From [Clostridium] innocuum (GTDB lineage Bacteria > Bacillota_I > Bacilli_A > Erysipelotrichales > Erysipelotrichaceae): DNA of 64,000 bases. A model generated the notes under the pieces. It was not told the DNA's origin, did not search any database, and worked only from the letters and a program-made list of their open reading frames with translations. Numbering within the stretch: the stretch's first letter is position 1; each line of letters starts with the position of its first letter. The stretch is taken from assembly GCA_012317185.1 (NCBI GenBank), contig CP048838.1, positions 3,534,001-3,598,000 of the forward strand, read 5' to 3'. The translations under genes and the position numbers were made by a program. Positions 18,067 to 26,385 of this stretch are shown in pieces.

Positions 18067-18438
18067 CTACGCCTTTGCACGGCACTTCTTCAGTAAACTT
18101 ACAATTTCCCGAGCTGTACGCATGTCCTCATGATACTGCAAGGTACCTTTATCCACGATGTCCTCAGATACATGTACGAAAACAGACTGTCCCATCCGCA
18201 CCTTCATACGAATGCCAACGCGCACAAATTGCCTCCCTTCCGCATAAGTGGGAAACACCAGATTATGCGCAAGGGCTTTTTTCAGATTATGATGATACTC
18301 GCAGGATATACCGATCGTCTCCAAGTCCTTGTAATAGTATACCTGATCTCCCTCATCCAGCAGGAATCTCAGCTTTTTGTTGGTTTTATCAAACTCAACC
18401 ACATCTTTAATCCGCTTACTGACAATAAATTCAGACAT
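18067..18438 (-). CDS. Conserved protein of unknown function, paralogue B
   Basis: A protein of 123 residues related to the one at 16348-16746. The shared core is SKRIKDVVEFDKTNKKLRFL followed by DE and a beta-rich middle. Like its paralogue it has a central HNLKKAL-type basic helix, a strand pair (VGIRMKVRMGQSVFVHVS), and YHED before a final helix. It has no membrane segment or signal. The ribosome binding site is weak. Function unknown; two divergent copies so close together suggest local duplication followed by specialisation. Confidence 0.7.
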   Translation of the reverse strand: MSEFIVSKRIKDVVEFDKTNKKLRFLLDEGDQVYYYKDLETIGISCEYHHNLKKALAHNLVFPTYAEGRQFVRVGIRMKVRMGQSVFVHVSEDIVDKGTLQYHEDMRTAREIVSLLKKCRAKA

Positions 18439-18770
18439 ATGACCACATCCCTATCTTATCTTCATTATATAGTATTCAAGGGGCCTGTCAATGCTTTTCC
18501 TGTTACTTCTTGTTATCCTGTAATGTTTATGCTGTTCCTGTTACTTCTGTGTATTTTATATCTTGCGTATGATAGCTTCCCCTGTATATCGGTAAAGCTA
18601 TTGTATGTTACAGTAAGTTTTCTAAACCGCTTTCTTTCATTACCTTTCGACCTTTGTTCCTGCTTTTCCTTCGCCGCTTATTCATGATTTTTTACACTGA
18701 CATAATTTCACGAACATGCGTACAAGATATCAACCTGCCGGAAAGCCGCAGCAGCTCCTGCGTAAAACTG
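18439..18770. other. Intergenic region with no recognised feature
   Basis: T-rich sequence downstream of thiC and upstream of the small unknown gene. A GC-rich imperfect hairpin after the thiC stop (around 18735-18760) lacks a clear T-tract, so it is not called as a terminator. Confidence 0.4.
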
Positions 18771-20078
18771 CTAATCCTCTTCCATGATATCAACGATTTC
18801 ACCGCGCAGAAGCTTGTTCATATTGCGAATAGCACACATTTTCCCGCACATGGTGCAGGTATCCTCACGCTCCGGTGCAGACTGGGCACGGTATGCTCTG
18901 GCCTTATCCGGATCCATTGCTAAAGCGAACATACGTTCCCAATCCAGATTACCGCGTGCTACAGCCATTTGATGGTCCCAATCCATAGCTCCCTTTACTC
19001 CCTTGGCGATATCCGCCGCGTGTGCAGCAATTTTACTTGCAATGATTCCTTCCTTAACATCATCGACATCAGGAAGAGACAAATGCTCTGCCGGTGTCAC
19101 ATAGCATAAAAAGCTGGCTCCGTAGGCTGCCGCCATTGCACCGCCGATCGCCGCAGTGATATGATCATAGCCCGGTGCGACATCGGTAACGATTGGACCC
19201 AGCACATAAAACGGTGCCCCCTTGCAGATTGTTTTCTGCAGCTCCATATTCGCCTGAATCTGATGAAGCGGCATATGTCCCGGTCCCTCGATAATGACCT
19301 GTACATCCTGTGCCCATGCGCGCTGTGTCAGTTCTCCCAGCGTAACAAGCTCCTCCATCTGTGCAATATCCCCGGCATCCTCCAAGCAGCCAGGGCGGCA
19401 GGCATCTCCGAGCGAAAGCGTGACATCGTGCTCTCTGCATATCCTTAAAACTTCATCAAAATACTCATAAAACGGATTTTCATTCCCGGTGATTTCCATC
19501 CAGGCAAACATGATGGAGCCACCGCGGGATACGATGTTCGTAATTCGCTTCTGTTGTTTGAAGCGCTGTGCAGTCTGCCTGTTGATTCCACAGTGAATCG
19601 TCATAAAATCAACACCGTCCTCTGCATGCATACGAAAGACATCCAGCCATTCCTGTGCAGTGATATCCTTCAATGCCTTATGGTAATATACCAGGGCATC
19701 ATATATCGGCACGGTACCAAGAATTGCCGGGCATTCCGCAACCAGCTTTCTACGGAATGTCTGCGTATCGCCAAAGGAGCTTAAATCCATAATGGCCTCA
19801 GCTCCCATTTGCACGGCATGCCGTACCTTTTCCATCTCCATGTCCAAATCAAGACAATCTCTGCTCGTCCCCAGATTCACATTGATTTTTGTCTTCAGCA
19901 TGCTTCCGATTCCATAGGATTTCCGGCATGTATGATGTCTGTTTGCCGGGATCACCAGCTGTCCGGCAGCGATCAACCGGCAAACCTCTGCCTCCTCCAT
20001 CTGTTCATAGGCAGCGACAGCCTTCATTTCCTCAGTGATGATATGCTGTCTGGCGGCATCCATTTGTGTAGTGTACAT
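18771..20078 (-). CDS. thiC: Phosphomethylpyrimidine synthase ThiC
   Basis: A protein of 435 residues, the usual length of the short ThiC form. It converts 5-aminoimidazole ribotide to hydroxymethylpyrimidine phosphate in thiamine synthesis, using S-adenosylmethionine and a 4Fe-4S cluster. The cluster motif is at the C-terminus (CTMCGKMC). Other ThiC landmarks are INVNLGTSRD, DLSSFGD, VDFMTIHCGI, SRGGSIMFAWM and IEGPGHMPLHQIQ. GGAGG precedes the ATG. A TPP riboswitch with a terminator lies in the leader. No other thi gene is adjacent. Confidence 0.97.
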   Translation of the reverse strand: MYTTQMDAARQHIITEEMKAVAAYEQMEEAEVCRLIAAGQLVIPANRHHTCRKSYGIGSMLKTKINVNLGTSRDCLDLDMEMEKVRHAVQMGAEAIMDLSSFGDTQTFRRKLVAECPAILGTVPIYDALVYYHKALKDITAQEWLDVFRMHAEDGVDFMTIHCGINRQTAQRFKQQKRITNIVSRGGSIMFAWMEITGNENPFYEYFDEVLRICREHDVTLSLGDACRPGCLEDAGDIAQMEELVTLGELTQRAWAQDVQVIIEGPGHMPLHQIQANMELQKTICKGAPFYVLGPIVTDVAPGYDHITAAIGGAMAAAYGASFLCYVTPAEHLSLPDVDDVKEGIIASKIAAHAADIAKGVKGAMDWDHQMAVARGNLDWERMFALAMDPDKARAYRAQSAPEREDTCTMCGKMCAIRNMNKLLRGEIVDIMEED

Positions 20079-20098
20079 TGTGTTATCCTCCTATATGT

Positions 20099-20134
20099 AA
20101 AAAAAGCTGTACGCCCGCTACGGTGTCAGCTTCC
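20099..20134 (-). terminator. Riboswitch-controlled terminator in the thiC leader
   Basis: AAGCTG / CAGCTT with partly paired inner arms, followed on the minus strand by TTTTTTT. It stands between the TPP aptamer and the thiC ribosome binding site, as expected for ligand-induced termination. Confidence 0.8.
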
Positions 20135-20187
20135 ATGATTTTTTCCGGATGATAACAGCATAAGCTTCCGTCCTGCTGTGCTTCCCT

Positions 20188-20272
20188 ATAAAATCCCTAC
20201 GCCGGCATTACCCGTATCAGGTTCCTTGGGTCCCGGATGATCTCCGATCTCAGCCATACGTAGGCACCCCAT
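20188..20272 (-). promoter_or_regulatory. TPP riboswitch (THI element) upstream of thiC
   Basis: The minus strand has the conserved blocks in order: GGGGTGCC, GGCTGAGATC, ACCC, GAACCTGAT, GGGTAATGCCGGCGTAGGGA. These form the pyrimidine-sensing and pyrophosphate-sensing helices of the thiamine pyrophosphate aptamer. With the downstream terminator it should switch thiC off when TPP is plentiful. Confidence 0.95.
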
Positions 20273-20288
20273 TTTTTTGTACGAAAAT

Positions 20289-20317
20289 ATTACACCACAA
20301 AATGACGGGGCTGTCAA
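20289..20317 (-). promoter_or_regulatory. Sigma-A promoter of thiC
   Basis: TTGACA and TGTAAT on the minus strand, separated by 17 bases. The transcript would begin just before the TPP aptamer. Confidence 0.75.
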
Positions 20318-20439
20318 TGCTAATTCTGCAATGGCTTTGCTTTGTGTATGCGATCATTTTCCATAAAACAACAGATCGACACAGCGGGAGGCATTCCCCG
20401 TTTGCATTGCCATACCATGAACAGCCTGTATAATCCGTG

Positions 20440-22002
20440 TTAGCCCAGTGCTTCCATAAATTGTTCGGTTTCCAGCTCCTGCAGCTCACCCTGTGCAATA
20501 TACAAAACAGAATCAAACACCTCCTGTATAAACAGCCGGTCATGGGATACAGCCAGAATACAGCCTGGAAAGTCCTTCAGAATACGGCGTATGACAGGAC
20601 TTGTCAGCGGCGACAGATTCCGTGTCGGCTCATCCAGCAGAAGGACATTGCAGCCCTGCTTAATGAACCGCAGCAGATACAGCTTCGCCTTTTGCCCTTC
20701 ACTCAGCTGATATACGGAATGCTCCATCTCCTCTCTGGTGAACTTCATCCGTCCGAGCAACTCCCGCGCTCTTGTTATATCGTCCCTGTCACAGGCTTCC
20801 AGCAAAAATGTCACAGGTGTGTCCTTTACTGAAAATGCTTCTGCATAATTCTGCGGCATATAGCCGAGACGAATATCCGTATGAGATTTCAATACTTTAT
20901 GAATTTCCTTCATCAACAGACTTTTTCCACATCCGTTTTCACCGGCTATCACTGTCTTCTGTCTACCATAAAGTGTTATGTGAATATCCTGCAGAAGCGT
21001 ACTTACATCTGTTTTCAATTCCTCCAAATGAAAATCAAGGATACGTCGGCTTTTCGGAAAGCCTTCACACTGGAAAAAAACATCGATCGCCTCCTCCACG
21101 CTGTCCACATGCGCATAGCCCTCTTTCTCCAGCCTGCGATCCTGTGCCTTCAGATTTCTCATTTTTGTCTTTAGGGCAGCCGCATAAAACGGACTGCGCA
21201 CCGTATCGTTCTGCGCATCATGCACCGCATTCATAAAGTCATTCAGCTTCTCTTTTTTCCTGCGGTATTCCCGCTTCTGTGCGAAAGCCTCCTGTGCCTC
21301 CTTTTTTAGCCGGCTGCACCTCTGCTTTACATATTCCTCATAATTTCCGTGAAAAATTGTATGACGGCATTGGGTTTTCTTATTCAGCTGCTCCAGATGC
21401 AGGATTACAGTTGCACATCTGCTCAGCAAAATTTCATCATGCGATATGAACAGTACAGGAATGCGCAGATTTTTCAAAAAATCCTCCAGCCACTGCAAAG
21501 TTTGAATATCAAGATCATTGGTTGGCTCATCCAGCAGAAGCAGCTTTGGCTTACGCAGCATCAGCTTCAACAGCTGCAGCTTCACCTTCTCTCCACCGCT
21601 TAATGTTCCTATCCTTTGTTCTCCATACAAAAATTCATTTTTTAAACCCAGCTGTGCGCACAGTGTTTCACAGCCCTGCAGATCATTGTATCGCTCCGGC
21701 TGGATTTCATCTTCACTTTTTTCCTTCAATAAATAATCAAAAAGAAAAGCATCCTCCCATTGCCTGGAAAGCTGCTGTTCAAAATATCCTATTTCTTTAT
21801 AATCTGTGTCAATTTCACCACTCACAGCTGCATAGTCTTCAATTAGATTTCGGTTATAAACCGCCTTTAGCAGTGTGGATTTTCCATTCCCTTCCTCGCC
21901 GATAATTCCTACCTTATCGTCATTTCCCAGGGAATAATTCAAATCGTTAATCAGTGTGTGATGTTTACTATCACGGATAGTAAGGTGCTTTAGAATAAGC
22001 AT
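20440..22002 (-). CDS. ABC-F family ATPase (ribosome-acting, possible antibiotic-resistance type)
   Basis: A protein of 520 residues with two ABC domains and no membrane segment. Domain 1 has Walker A GEEGNGKST, signature LSGGEKVKLQ and Walker B LLLLDEPTNDLD. A long charged linker (about residues 220-300) joins it to domain 2 with GENGCGKS, LSEGQKAKLYL and LLLDEPTRNLS. ABC-F proteins act on the ribosomal E site; some remove macrolides, lincosamides or pleuromutilins. The start at 22002 has AGGAGG eight bases upstream, while the earlier ATG at 22008 is too close. The leader carries a tiny peptide gene and a possible attenuator, typical of antibiotic-inducible members. Confidence 0.85.
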   Translation of the reverse strand: MLILKHLTIRDSKHHTLINDLNYSLGNDDKVGIIGEEGNGKSTLLKAVYNRNLIEDYAAVSGEIDTDYKEIGYFEQQLSRQWEDAFLFDYLLKEKSEDEIQPERYNDLQGCETLCAQLGLKNEFLYGEQRIGTLSGGEKVKLQLLKLMLRKPKLLLLDEPTNDLDIQTLQWLEDFLKNLRIPVLFISHDEILLSRCATVILHLEQLNKKTQCRHTIFHGNYEEYVKQRCSRLKKEAQEAFAQKREYRRKKEKLNDFMNAVHDAQNDTVRSPFYAAALKTKMRNLKAQDRRLEKEGYAHVDSVEEAIDVFFQCEGFPKSRRILDFHLEELKTDVSTLLQDIHITLYGRQKTVIAGENGCGKSLLMKEIHKVLKSHTDIRLGYMPQNYAEAFSVKDTPVTFLLEACDRDDITRARELLGRMKFTREEMEHSVYQLSEGQKAKLYLLRFIKQGCNVLLLDEPTRNLSPLTSPVIRRILKDFPGCILAVSHDRLFIQEVFDSVLYIAQGELQELETEQFMEALG

Positions 22003-22051
22003 GAGCATCGCCTCCTTTTAAGCAGGCTGTAAGCAGATAATTGACACATAC

Positions 22052-22078
22052 GAAAAAAGTTTATTTTAAACAGTTCGT
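22052..22078 (-). terminator. Possible attenuator hairpin in the ABC-F leader
   Basis: On the minus strand CGAA-CT-GTTTA-AAA-TAAAC-TTTT-TTCG can fold with a T-rich 3' arm, between the leader peptide and the ribosome binding site. The stem is AT-rich and weak, so the call is tentative. Confidence 0.3.
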
Positions 22079-22094
22079 TTGCTGGGTCTCTTAT

Positions 22095-22106
22095 CTATTT
22101 GCTCAT
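22095..22106 (-). CDS. Candidate three-residue leader peptide (MSK) upstream of the ABC-F gene
   Basis: ATGAGCAAATAG follows a GGAG ribosome binding site (spacing about 9) and lies about 24 bases after the -10 box of the ABC-F promoter. Very short upstream reading frames are known in leaders of drug-inducible ABC-F genes such as vmlR and lmo0919, where ribosome stalling or slowing prevents attenuation. A role here is inference from position and ribosome binding site. Confidence 0.45.
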   Translation of the reverse strand: MSK

Positions 22107-22129
22107 CTTCTCACTCTCCATTCCTCTCT

Positions 22130-22158
22130 ATTCTAGTATCGTATGCATTTACTGTCAA
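22130..22158 (-). promoter_or_regulatory. Sigma-A promoter of the ABC-F gene
   Basis: TTGACA and TAGAAT on the minus strand, separated by 17 bases. It leaves a leader of about 120 bases before the ABC-F start codon. Confidence 0.8.
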
Positions 22159-22376
22159 GCCCAAAAGTGATTTTCTCAGGACTAAATGAAAAAGTGTTTT
22201 GATTCTGTAAACCATATGATAGAAATGCCTTAGACTCTATATAGATCATATGGCATGAACTCATTAAGGGATAAGGCCTTATGACACGTAAAAGAAAAAG
22301 AGATTTCTTCAGCTGATTTCTCGGCTGTTCAAAATCCCGTTATTCTTCTTCAAAAAGATATCTGGTTTCAGGTATG

Positions 22377-22925
22377 CTATATCATTAAGCTATGCGCTTT
22401 TTTCCATTCTGCTATTGTAATATAAAGGATATGCTCTGTAAGTGTCTGTTGAATAAGTGGCCATTCCCTTACCTCACTGCGTAAATAATGGAAGCCGCAT
22501 TTCTCCTGTACACGTTTGGATTTTTCATTACCGTCGAAATATCCGCACCATAATGTTTTTAACTGACAGTCCTCAAATCCAAAGCGCATAAGCTCCTTCA
22601 CCGCTTCCGGTATCAGTCCCTGACCCCAGTACGGTTCTCCAATCCAATAGCCGATTTCTCCTTCATCATCCGCAATCGCCAGATTACTCTGCTTACCAAT
22701 CATCAGTCCGATGCTTCCCACAGGCTCCATGGTTTCCTTCAATACAACAGCAAAGGTATTCGGCGCAGACAGCACAGTCCGTATGATTTCCCGGCTGTTT
22801 TCCACACTTTCATGCACCGGCCATCCCGCTTTTGGACCGATGTTTGGATTTTTCGCATACCGATAGCAGCTTTCCGCATCCTCAACCTGCCATGGACGAA
22901 GAATGAGTCGTTTTGTTTCCAGCAT
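22377..22925 (-). CDS. GNAT N-acetyltransferase (RimJ/RimL type), copy 1
   Basis: A protein of 182 residues beginning MLETKRLILRPWQVEDAES, the usual RimJ/RimL entry. The acetyl-CoA-binding region is GEIGYWIGEPYWGQGLIPEA, followed by KTLWCGYFDGNEKSKRVQEK. Members transfer an acetyl group to protein N-termini or small amines; the substrate is unknown. It is a close paralogue of the gene at 23582 and shares an almost identical 5' end and upstream sequence. The two are about 650 bases apart in the same direction, so they arose by tandem duplication. Confidence 0.85.
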   Translation of the reverse strand: MLETKRLILRPWQVEDAESCYRYAKNPNIGPKAGWPVHESVENSREIIRTVLSAPNTFAVVLKETMEPVGSIGLMIGKQSNLAIADDEGEIGYWIGEPYWGQGLIPEAVKELMRFGFEDCQLKTLWCGYFDGNEKSKRVQEKCGFHYLRSEVREWPLIQQTLTEHILYITIAEWKKAHSLMI

Positions 22926-23581
22926 AATCTCCCTCTTTTCTGTAATTCTCTATATTATATCAAATATCCTTTTATTAGCAAGAAAAATAAGGCAATACTA
23001 CAGCCCTTACGCATCCATCTGTATTATGTTTTCATGCAAAAGATAACTTCCTATATTTTCAGATGACTTATAGGAAGATATGAGCGGAAATAAGAATTCA
23101 AGGAATATATTCAGATGTGGGATTCTTTTTCTATATTCAGCTTCATTTTTGCTATAAATTTTCCACTTCCTGCTTTGTTTAATCAGTACGTTTGTTTTAG
23201 GTAATTCTGAAGCCTATTAGCAGGACTTGTTATCGCTCAGCGCTAATGTATTCAAAACAAGGATGCCCCTGCAGCTTCCATAAAATCGAGGAATTCAAAA
23301 GCCGTGATTACTATCCGATATTGCCTGCATACGCTGAATATAGTTACAGCATATCCTGATGCCTGCTATTCTCTGAGAATTTCACAGGTATTTAAATCAT
23401 TCAGACTGTGAAAACGAAGGCTCTCTTTTTGAAGAAGATAAAGAAAACCTATTTCGGTCTGTTTCTACTAGCAATATGAATCCTGCAGCCTGCCATAAAT
23501 ATAAAGACATTTTCCATCCGGCTGCTAAACAGCCCTTTGAAAAATGTCAAATATTCTCTTTAAACAATATATAAAGCATGC
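22926..23581. other. Intergenic region between duplicated GNAT genes
   Basis: About 650 bases with no recognisable gene. The part next to each GNAT start (CAGCATAATCTCCCTC on the plus strand) is the same in both copies, so the promoter region was duplicated with the gene. The rest appears unique and non-coding. Confidence 0.45.
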
Positions 23582-24133
23582 TTACTTAGTTTCCGTGCCG
23601 GTAGAATGTTTCCATTCCTCTATGGTAAGACTCATGATATGCCCGGTAAGTGTTTTATGAAGCAACGGCCATTCTCTTACCTCAGACCCTGCATAATGAA
23701 AGCCGCATTTCTCCTGTACACGTCTGGAATTATGATTTCCTTCAAAGGAACCGCACCACAGTTTTTTCAAACAGCAGTCTTCAAAGGCATATCGTATCAG
23801 ACATTGAACTGCCTCCGGAATAAATCCCTGTCCCCAGTACGGTTCCCCCAGCCAGTAGCCGATTTCACCCTCATCAGCTGCATTTGTCAGATTACACTGC
23901 TTCCCGATCATTAAACTGATATTGCCAATGGGCTCCATATTCTGCTTCAGCACAACGGCAAAGGTATTCGGTGCGGACAGCACAGTCTGAATGATCTTAC
24001 GGCTGTTTTCCACACTTTCATGCACCGGCCATCCCGCTTTGGGACCGATGTTTGGATTTTTCGCATACCGATAGCAGCTTTCCGCATCCTCAACCTGCCA
24101 TGGCCGAAGGATAAGTCGTTTTGTTTCCAGCAT
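23582..24133 (-). CDS. GNAT N-acetyltransferase (RimJ/RimL type), copy 2
   Basis: A protein of 183 residues, paralogue of the gene at 22377. The first 45 residues are identical; the C-terminal half differs at many positions (for example QCLIRYAFEDCCLKKLWC against KELMRFGFEDCQLKTLWC). The acetyl-CoA motif GEIGYWLGEPYWGQGFIPEA is intact, so it should be active. The uneven divergence suggests recent gene conversion of the 5' part or selection on the C-terminal part. Confidence 0.85.
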   Translation of the reverse strand: MLETKRLILRPWQVEDAESCYRYAKNPNIGPKAGWPVHESVENSRKIIQTVLSAPNTFAVVLKQNMEPIGNISLMIGKQCNLTNAADEGEIGYWLGEPYWGQGFIPEAVQCLIRYAFEDCCLKKLWCGSFEGNHNSRRVQEKCGFHYAGSEVREWPLLHKTLTGHIMSLTIEEWKHSTGTETK

Positions 24134-24484
24134 AATCTCCCTCTTTTCTGTGATTTTCTATATTATACCAGATTCCTTTTTAATGACAAGCAATCGGCAG
24201 AAGGAACAGACACAGAAAGAGCTGTTATGAGAATTCATACCAAATAAAAAAGCACTCTTAACTTGGACATCATAATATTTATTAGTAGCCTTTGTTTAAT
24301 TGCATATTTCGAAAAACAGAGATAGCAGAAGATAAGAAGATTCTTACTTAATTGTGGTAAATTCAAACTATAGAGAATTCAACATACTTATATTTATCAA
24401 TAGAATCCATAGCCTCCTTTTGTAAATGCCTGAAAGTAAGAAAAATACGATAAGGATACCTGTTTAATCAGATAAAAGAAGCTG
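24134..24484. other. AT-rich intergenic region, no gene recognised
   Basis: About 350 bases between the second GNAT gene and proC. No convincing open frame or terminator was found. Confidence 0.4.
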
Positions 24485-25285
24485 CTACTTCAGCCGAAAT
24501 TGCTCAATCCGTTCGATTGCAGAAATCAGGGCATTGCGAAAACCCAGACGCTCCAGCTCCGCAACTCCCTGAATCGTCGTTCCCTTCGGAGAGCTTACGC
24601 GATCCTTTAGCTGTCCCGGATGCTGTGGATGAACTAGTAGCTGCTTTGCAGTGCCAGTCATCATCTGCGCACAAAGCCGATAAGCAGCCTCACGCCCAAG
24701 CCCATATGCCACTGCGCCATCCCCCAGCGCTTCTATAAACATTGCCGCAAAGGCAGGACCGCAGCCTGCCACGGTTGCACCAATTGTCATTTGATCACTT
24801 TCCAGCTTTTCTATGAAGGCAATCGCGGAGAAAAGCTGTTCAACGGCCGCAGCCTCCTCTGCTTGAAGAGAATTCCTTTGTTCCCATAAAATGACACCTT
24901 CACAAACGGATACCGGCATATTGGGGATAATGCTCAAATGATGTGTATGTGGTGGAAGCAGTTGTTCATACGTTTCAAAGAACATACCGGCCGCAATAGA
25001 AACTACAGCTTTTCCCTGCAGGTGCTCTTTCACTGTGGAAATCGCCTCACTCATCTGCGCTGGCTTCACTGCGAGCAGGATGATGTCACATTGTCGTACC
25101 ATATCAATTGCATGTTTGCATGCATGCATCCCACGTATTTCTGTATTTCTGCACAGCTTATCCCATTGCCTGGCACAGGCATACAGCTGCTCTCCTTTTA
25201 CAATTCCACTCGCAAGCATTCCATCTGCCATGGCCTGTGCCATATTTCCAAATCCGATAAATCCTATGTTTTGTTTCAAATTCAT
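24485..25285 (-). CDS. proC: Pyrroline-5-carboxylate reductase
   Basis: A protein of 266 residues, the usual ProC length. It reduces pyrroline-5-carboxylate to proline with NAD(P)H. The Rossmann motif GFIGFGNMAQAMADGM is at the N-terminus, followed by ILLAVKPAQM and IPNMPVSVCEGV. The C-terminal dimer and active-site region has GCGPAFAAMFIEAL and SSPKGTTIQGV. The start is uncertain: ATG at 25285 lies very close to AGAGG, a GTG precedes it, and a TTG seven residues' span downstream has better spacing. The gene stands alone. Confidence 0.93.
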   Translation of the reverse strand: MNLKQNIGFIGFGNMAQAMADGMLASGIVKGEQLYACARQWDKLCRNTEIRGMHACKHAIDMVRQCDIILLAVKPAQMSEAISTVKEHLQGKAVVSIAAGMFFETYEQLLPPHTHHLSIIPNMPVSVCEGVILWEQRNSLQAEEAAAVEQLFSAIAFIEKLESDQMTIGATVAGCGPAFAAMFIEALGDGAVAYGLGREAAYRLCAQMMTGTAKQLLVHPQHPGQLKDRVSSPKGTTIQGVAELERLGFRNALISAIERIEQFRLK

Positions 25286-25357
25286 CACCTCTGTATATCG
25301 TATGCAGAAAACGACAGCTGTGCACTGTCGTTTGGTAAATTCTGAATTTTATATCAG

Positions 25358-25621
25358 TTATTTCATCCACCGCTTCAGTGTTGGAAAATACTGCGTCATC
25401 ATTTCCCGCGCTTTATCTTCACTCATCCCCGGATTTTCCTTAACCATGACAGGAACACAGAATTCAATCATTGCCTCCATTGTACAATCTGATGTAAATG
25501 CACCATGTTCATAACAGTATTTACAATAGTCCACAGACCTTGATCCGTCCTTTTCCGTTCCATATAACTCCTTTGTATCTCCCATTGGCATTCCACAGCA
25601 CTGACAATATCTCTCTTCCAT
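25358..25621 (-). CDS. Small putative zinc-ribbon protein
   Basis: A protein of 87 residues with two CxxC pairs: CQCCGMPM near the N-terminus and YCKYCYEHG at about residue 40. This matches the putative zinc-ribbon family found in many clostridia. The C-terminal half is helical (MIEFCVPVMVKEN). The start follows AAAGGAGG at a spacing of seven, and the upstream in-frame methionine is rejected. Function is unknown; metal binding is inferred from the cysteines. Confidence 0.8.
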   Translation of the reverse strand: MEERYCQCCGMPMGDTKELYGTEKDGSRSVDYCKYCYEHGAFTSDCTMEAMIEFCVPVMVKENPGMSEDKAREMMTQYFPTLKRWMK

Positions 25622-25699
25622 GATATGTCCTCCTTTATATGCCCACATGATATCACGAGAAATATGACAGCAGCCTGTCCTATTCCAAAAGAAATGACT

Positions 25700-26167
25700 C
25701 TATTTTTCTTTTTTCATATAGAAATTTGTCAACAGCTGTCCCTGACGCTCCACCTGCTGTGCATAAATCAGCCGATAGCCACGCTGCAGGAAAAAATTCC
25801 TTGCCGTTATCGATGCATGCACTGAAAGAGTAGGTGATGAGGTTTCCGTTTCCAGCAAATCGCAAAGCATCGTGGCGATTCCCTGCTTCTGATGCTGATG
25901 GTGAACATAGAGGTGATCCAGATAACCGGTTTCATCCATATCCGCAAATCCTACAATTTTCTGACTGCTTGTGGCAACAAGAGTGGTATGCGCCATCAGC
26001 GCACTTTTCATTCGCTTCTCCTTGACACCCAGCACCCATGCCGAAATCTGTTCAGTCGTATAATTCATGCTGTTAATATTTCTCACGGTATCATAAAACA
26101 GCCGCAGCACCTCTGCAAAATCTTTTTCTTGAAATGTGCGCAGCTTTACATGATTTCTGCTTTCCAT
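25700..26167 (-). CDS. GNAT N-acetyltransferase
   Basis: A protein of 155 residues. GNAT features are visible: an N-terminal strand-helix with LRTFQEKDFAEVLRLF, the central strand KIVGFADMD, the acetyl-CoA loop HHQHQKQGIATMLCDLLE, and the final ITARNFFLQRGYRLIYAQ typical of the YjhQ/PhnO-like branch. It is not closely related to the duplicated pair at 22377 and 23582. The substrate is unknown. It follows the zinc-ribbon gene upstream in the genome map but has its own spacing. Confidence 0.85.
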   Translation of the reverse strand: MESRNHVKLRTFQEKDFAEVLRLFYDTVRNINSMNYTTEQISAWVLGVKEKRMKSALMAHTTLVATSSQKIVGFADMDETGYLDHLYVHHQHQKQGIATMLCDLLETETSSPTLSVHASITARNFFLQRGYRLIYAQQVERQGQLLTNFYMKKEK

Positions 26168-26385
26168 ACACCGACTCCTTTCTTATACCGGGCTGTATTG
26201 CACAGCTTCAGCCTCATTTCAAATCTGTTATCTAATATGCATCCTTTTTAATGATATCTATCGCATACATTCAAAAGCTTAGCAGATTCTAATAGAAAAG
26301 TACAGGAGCCGATGCAAGGAAAAAGCATTCAAATATATAAAGTGTCATGGAAAACATACCAATCAATAATTCTTATTTGAATGCA

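Noticed and set aside
22269..22282. Perfect palindrome ATAAGGCCTTAT
   Set aside because: Upstream of the ABC-F promoter and tempting as an operator, but 12 bases is weak evidence and no nearby regulator gene supports it.
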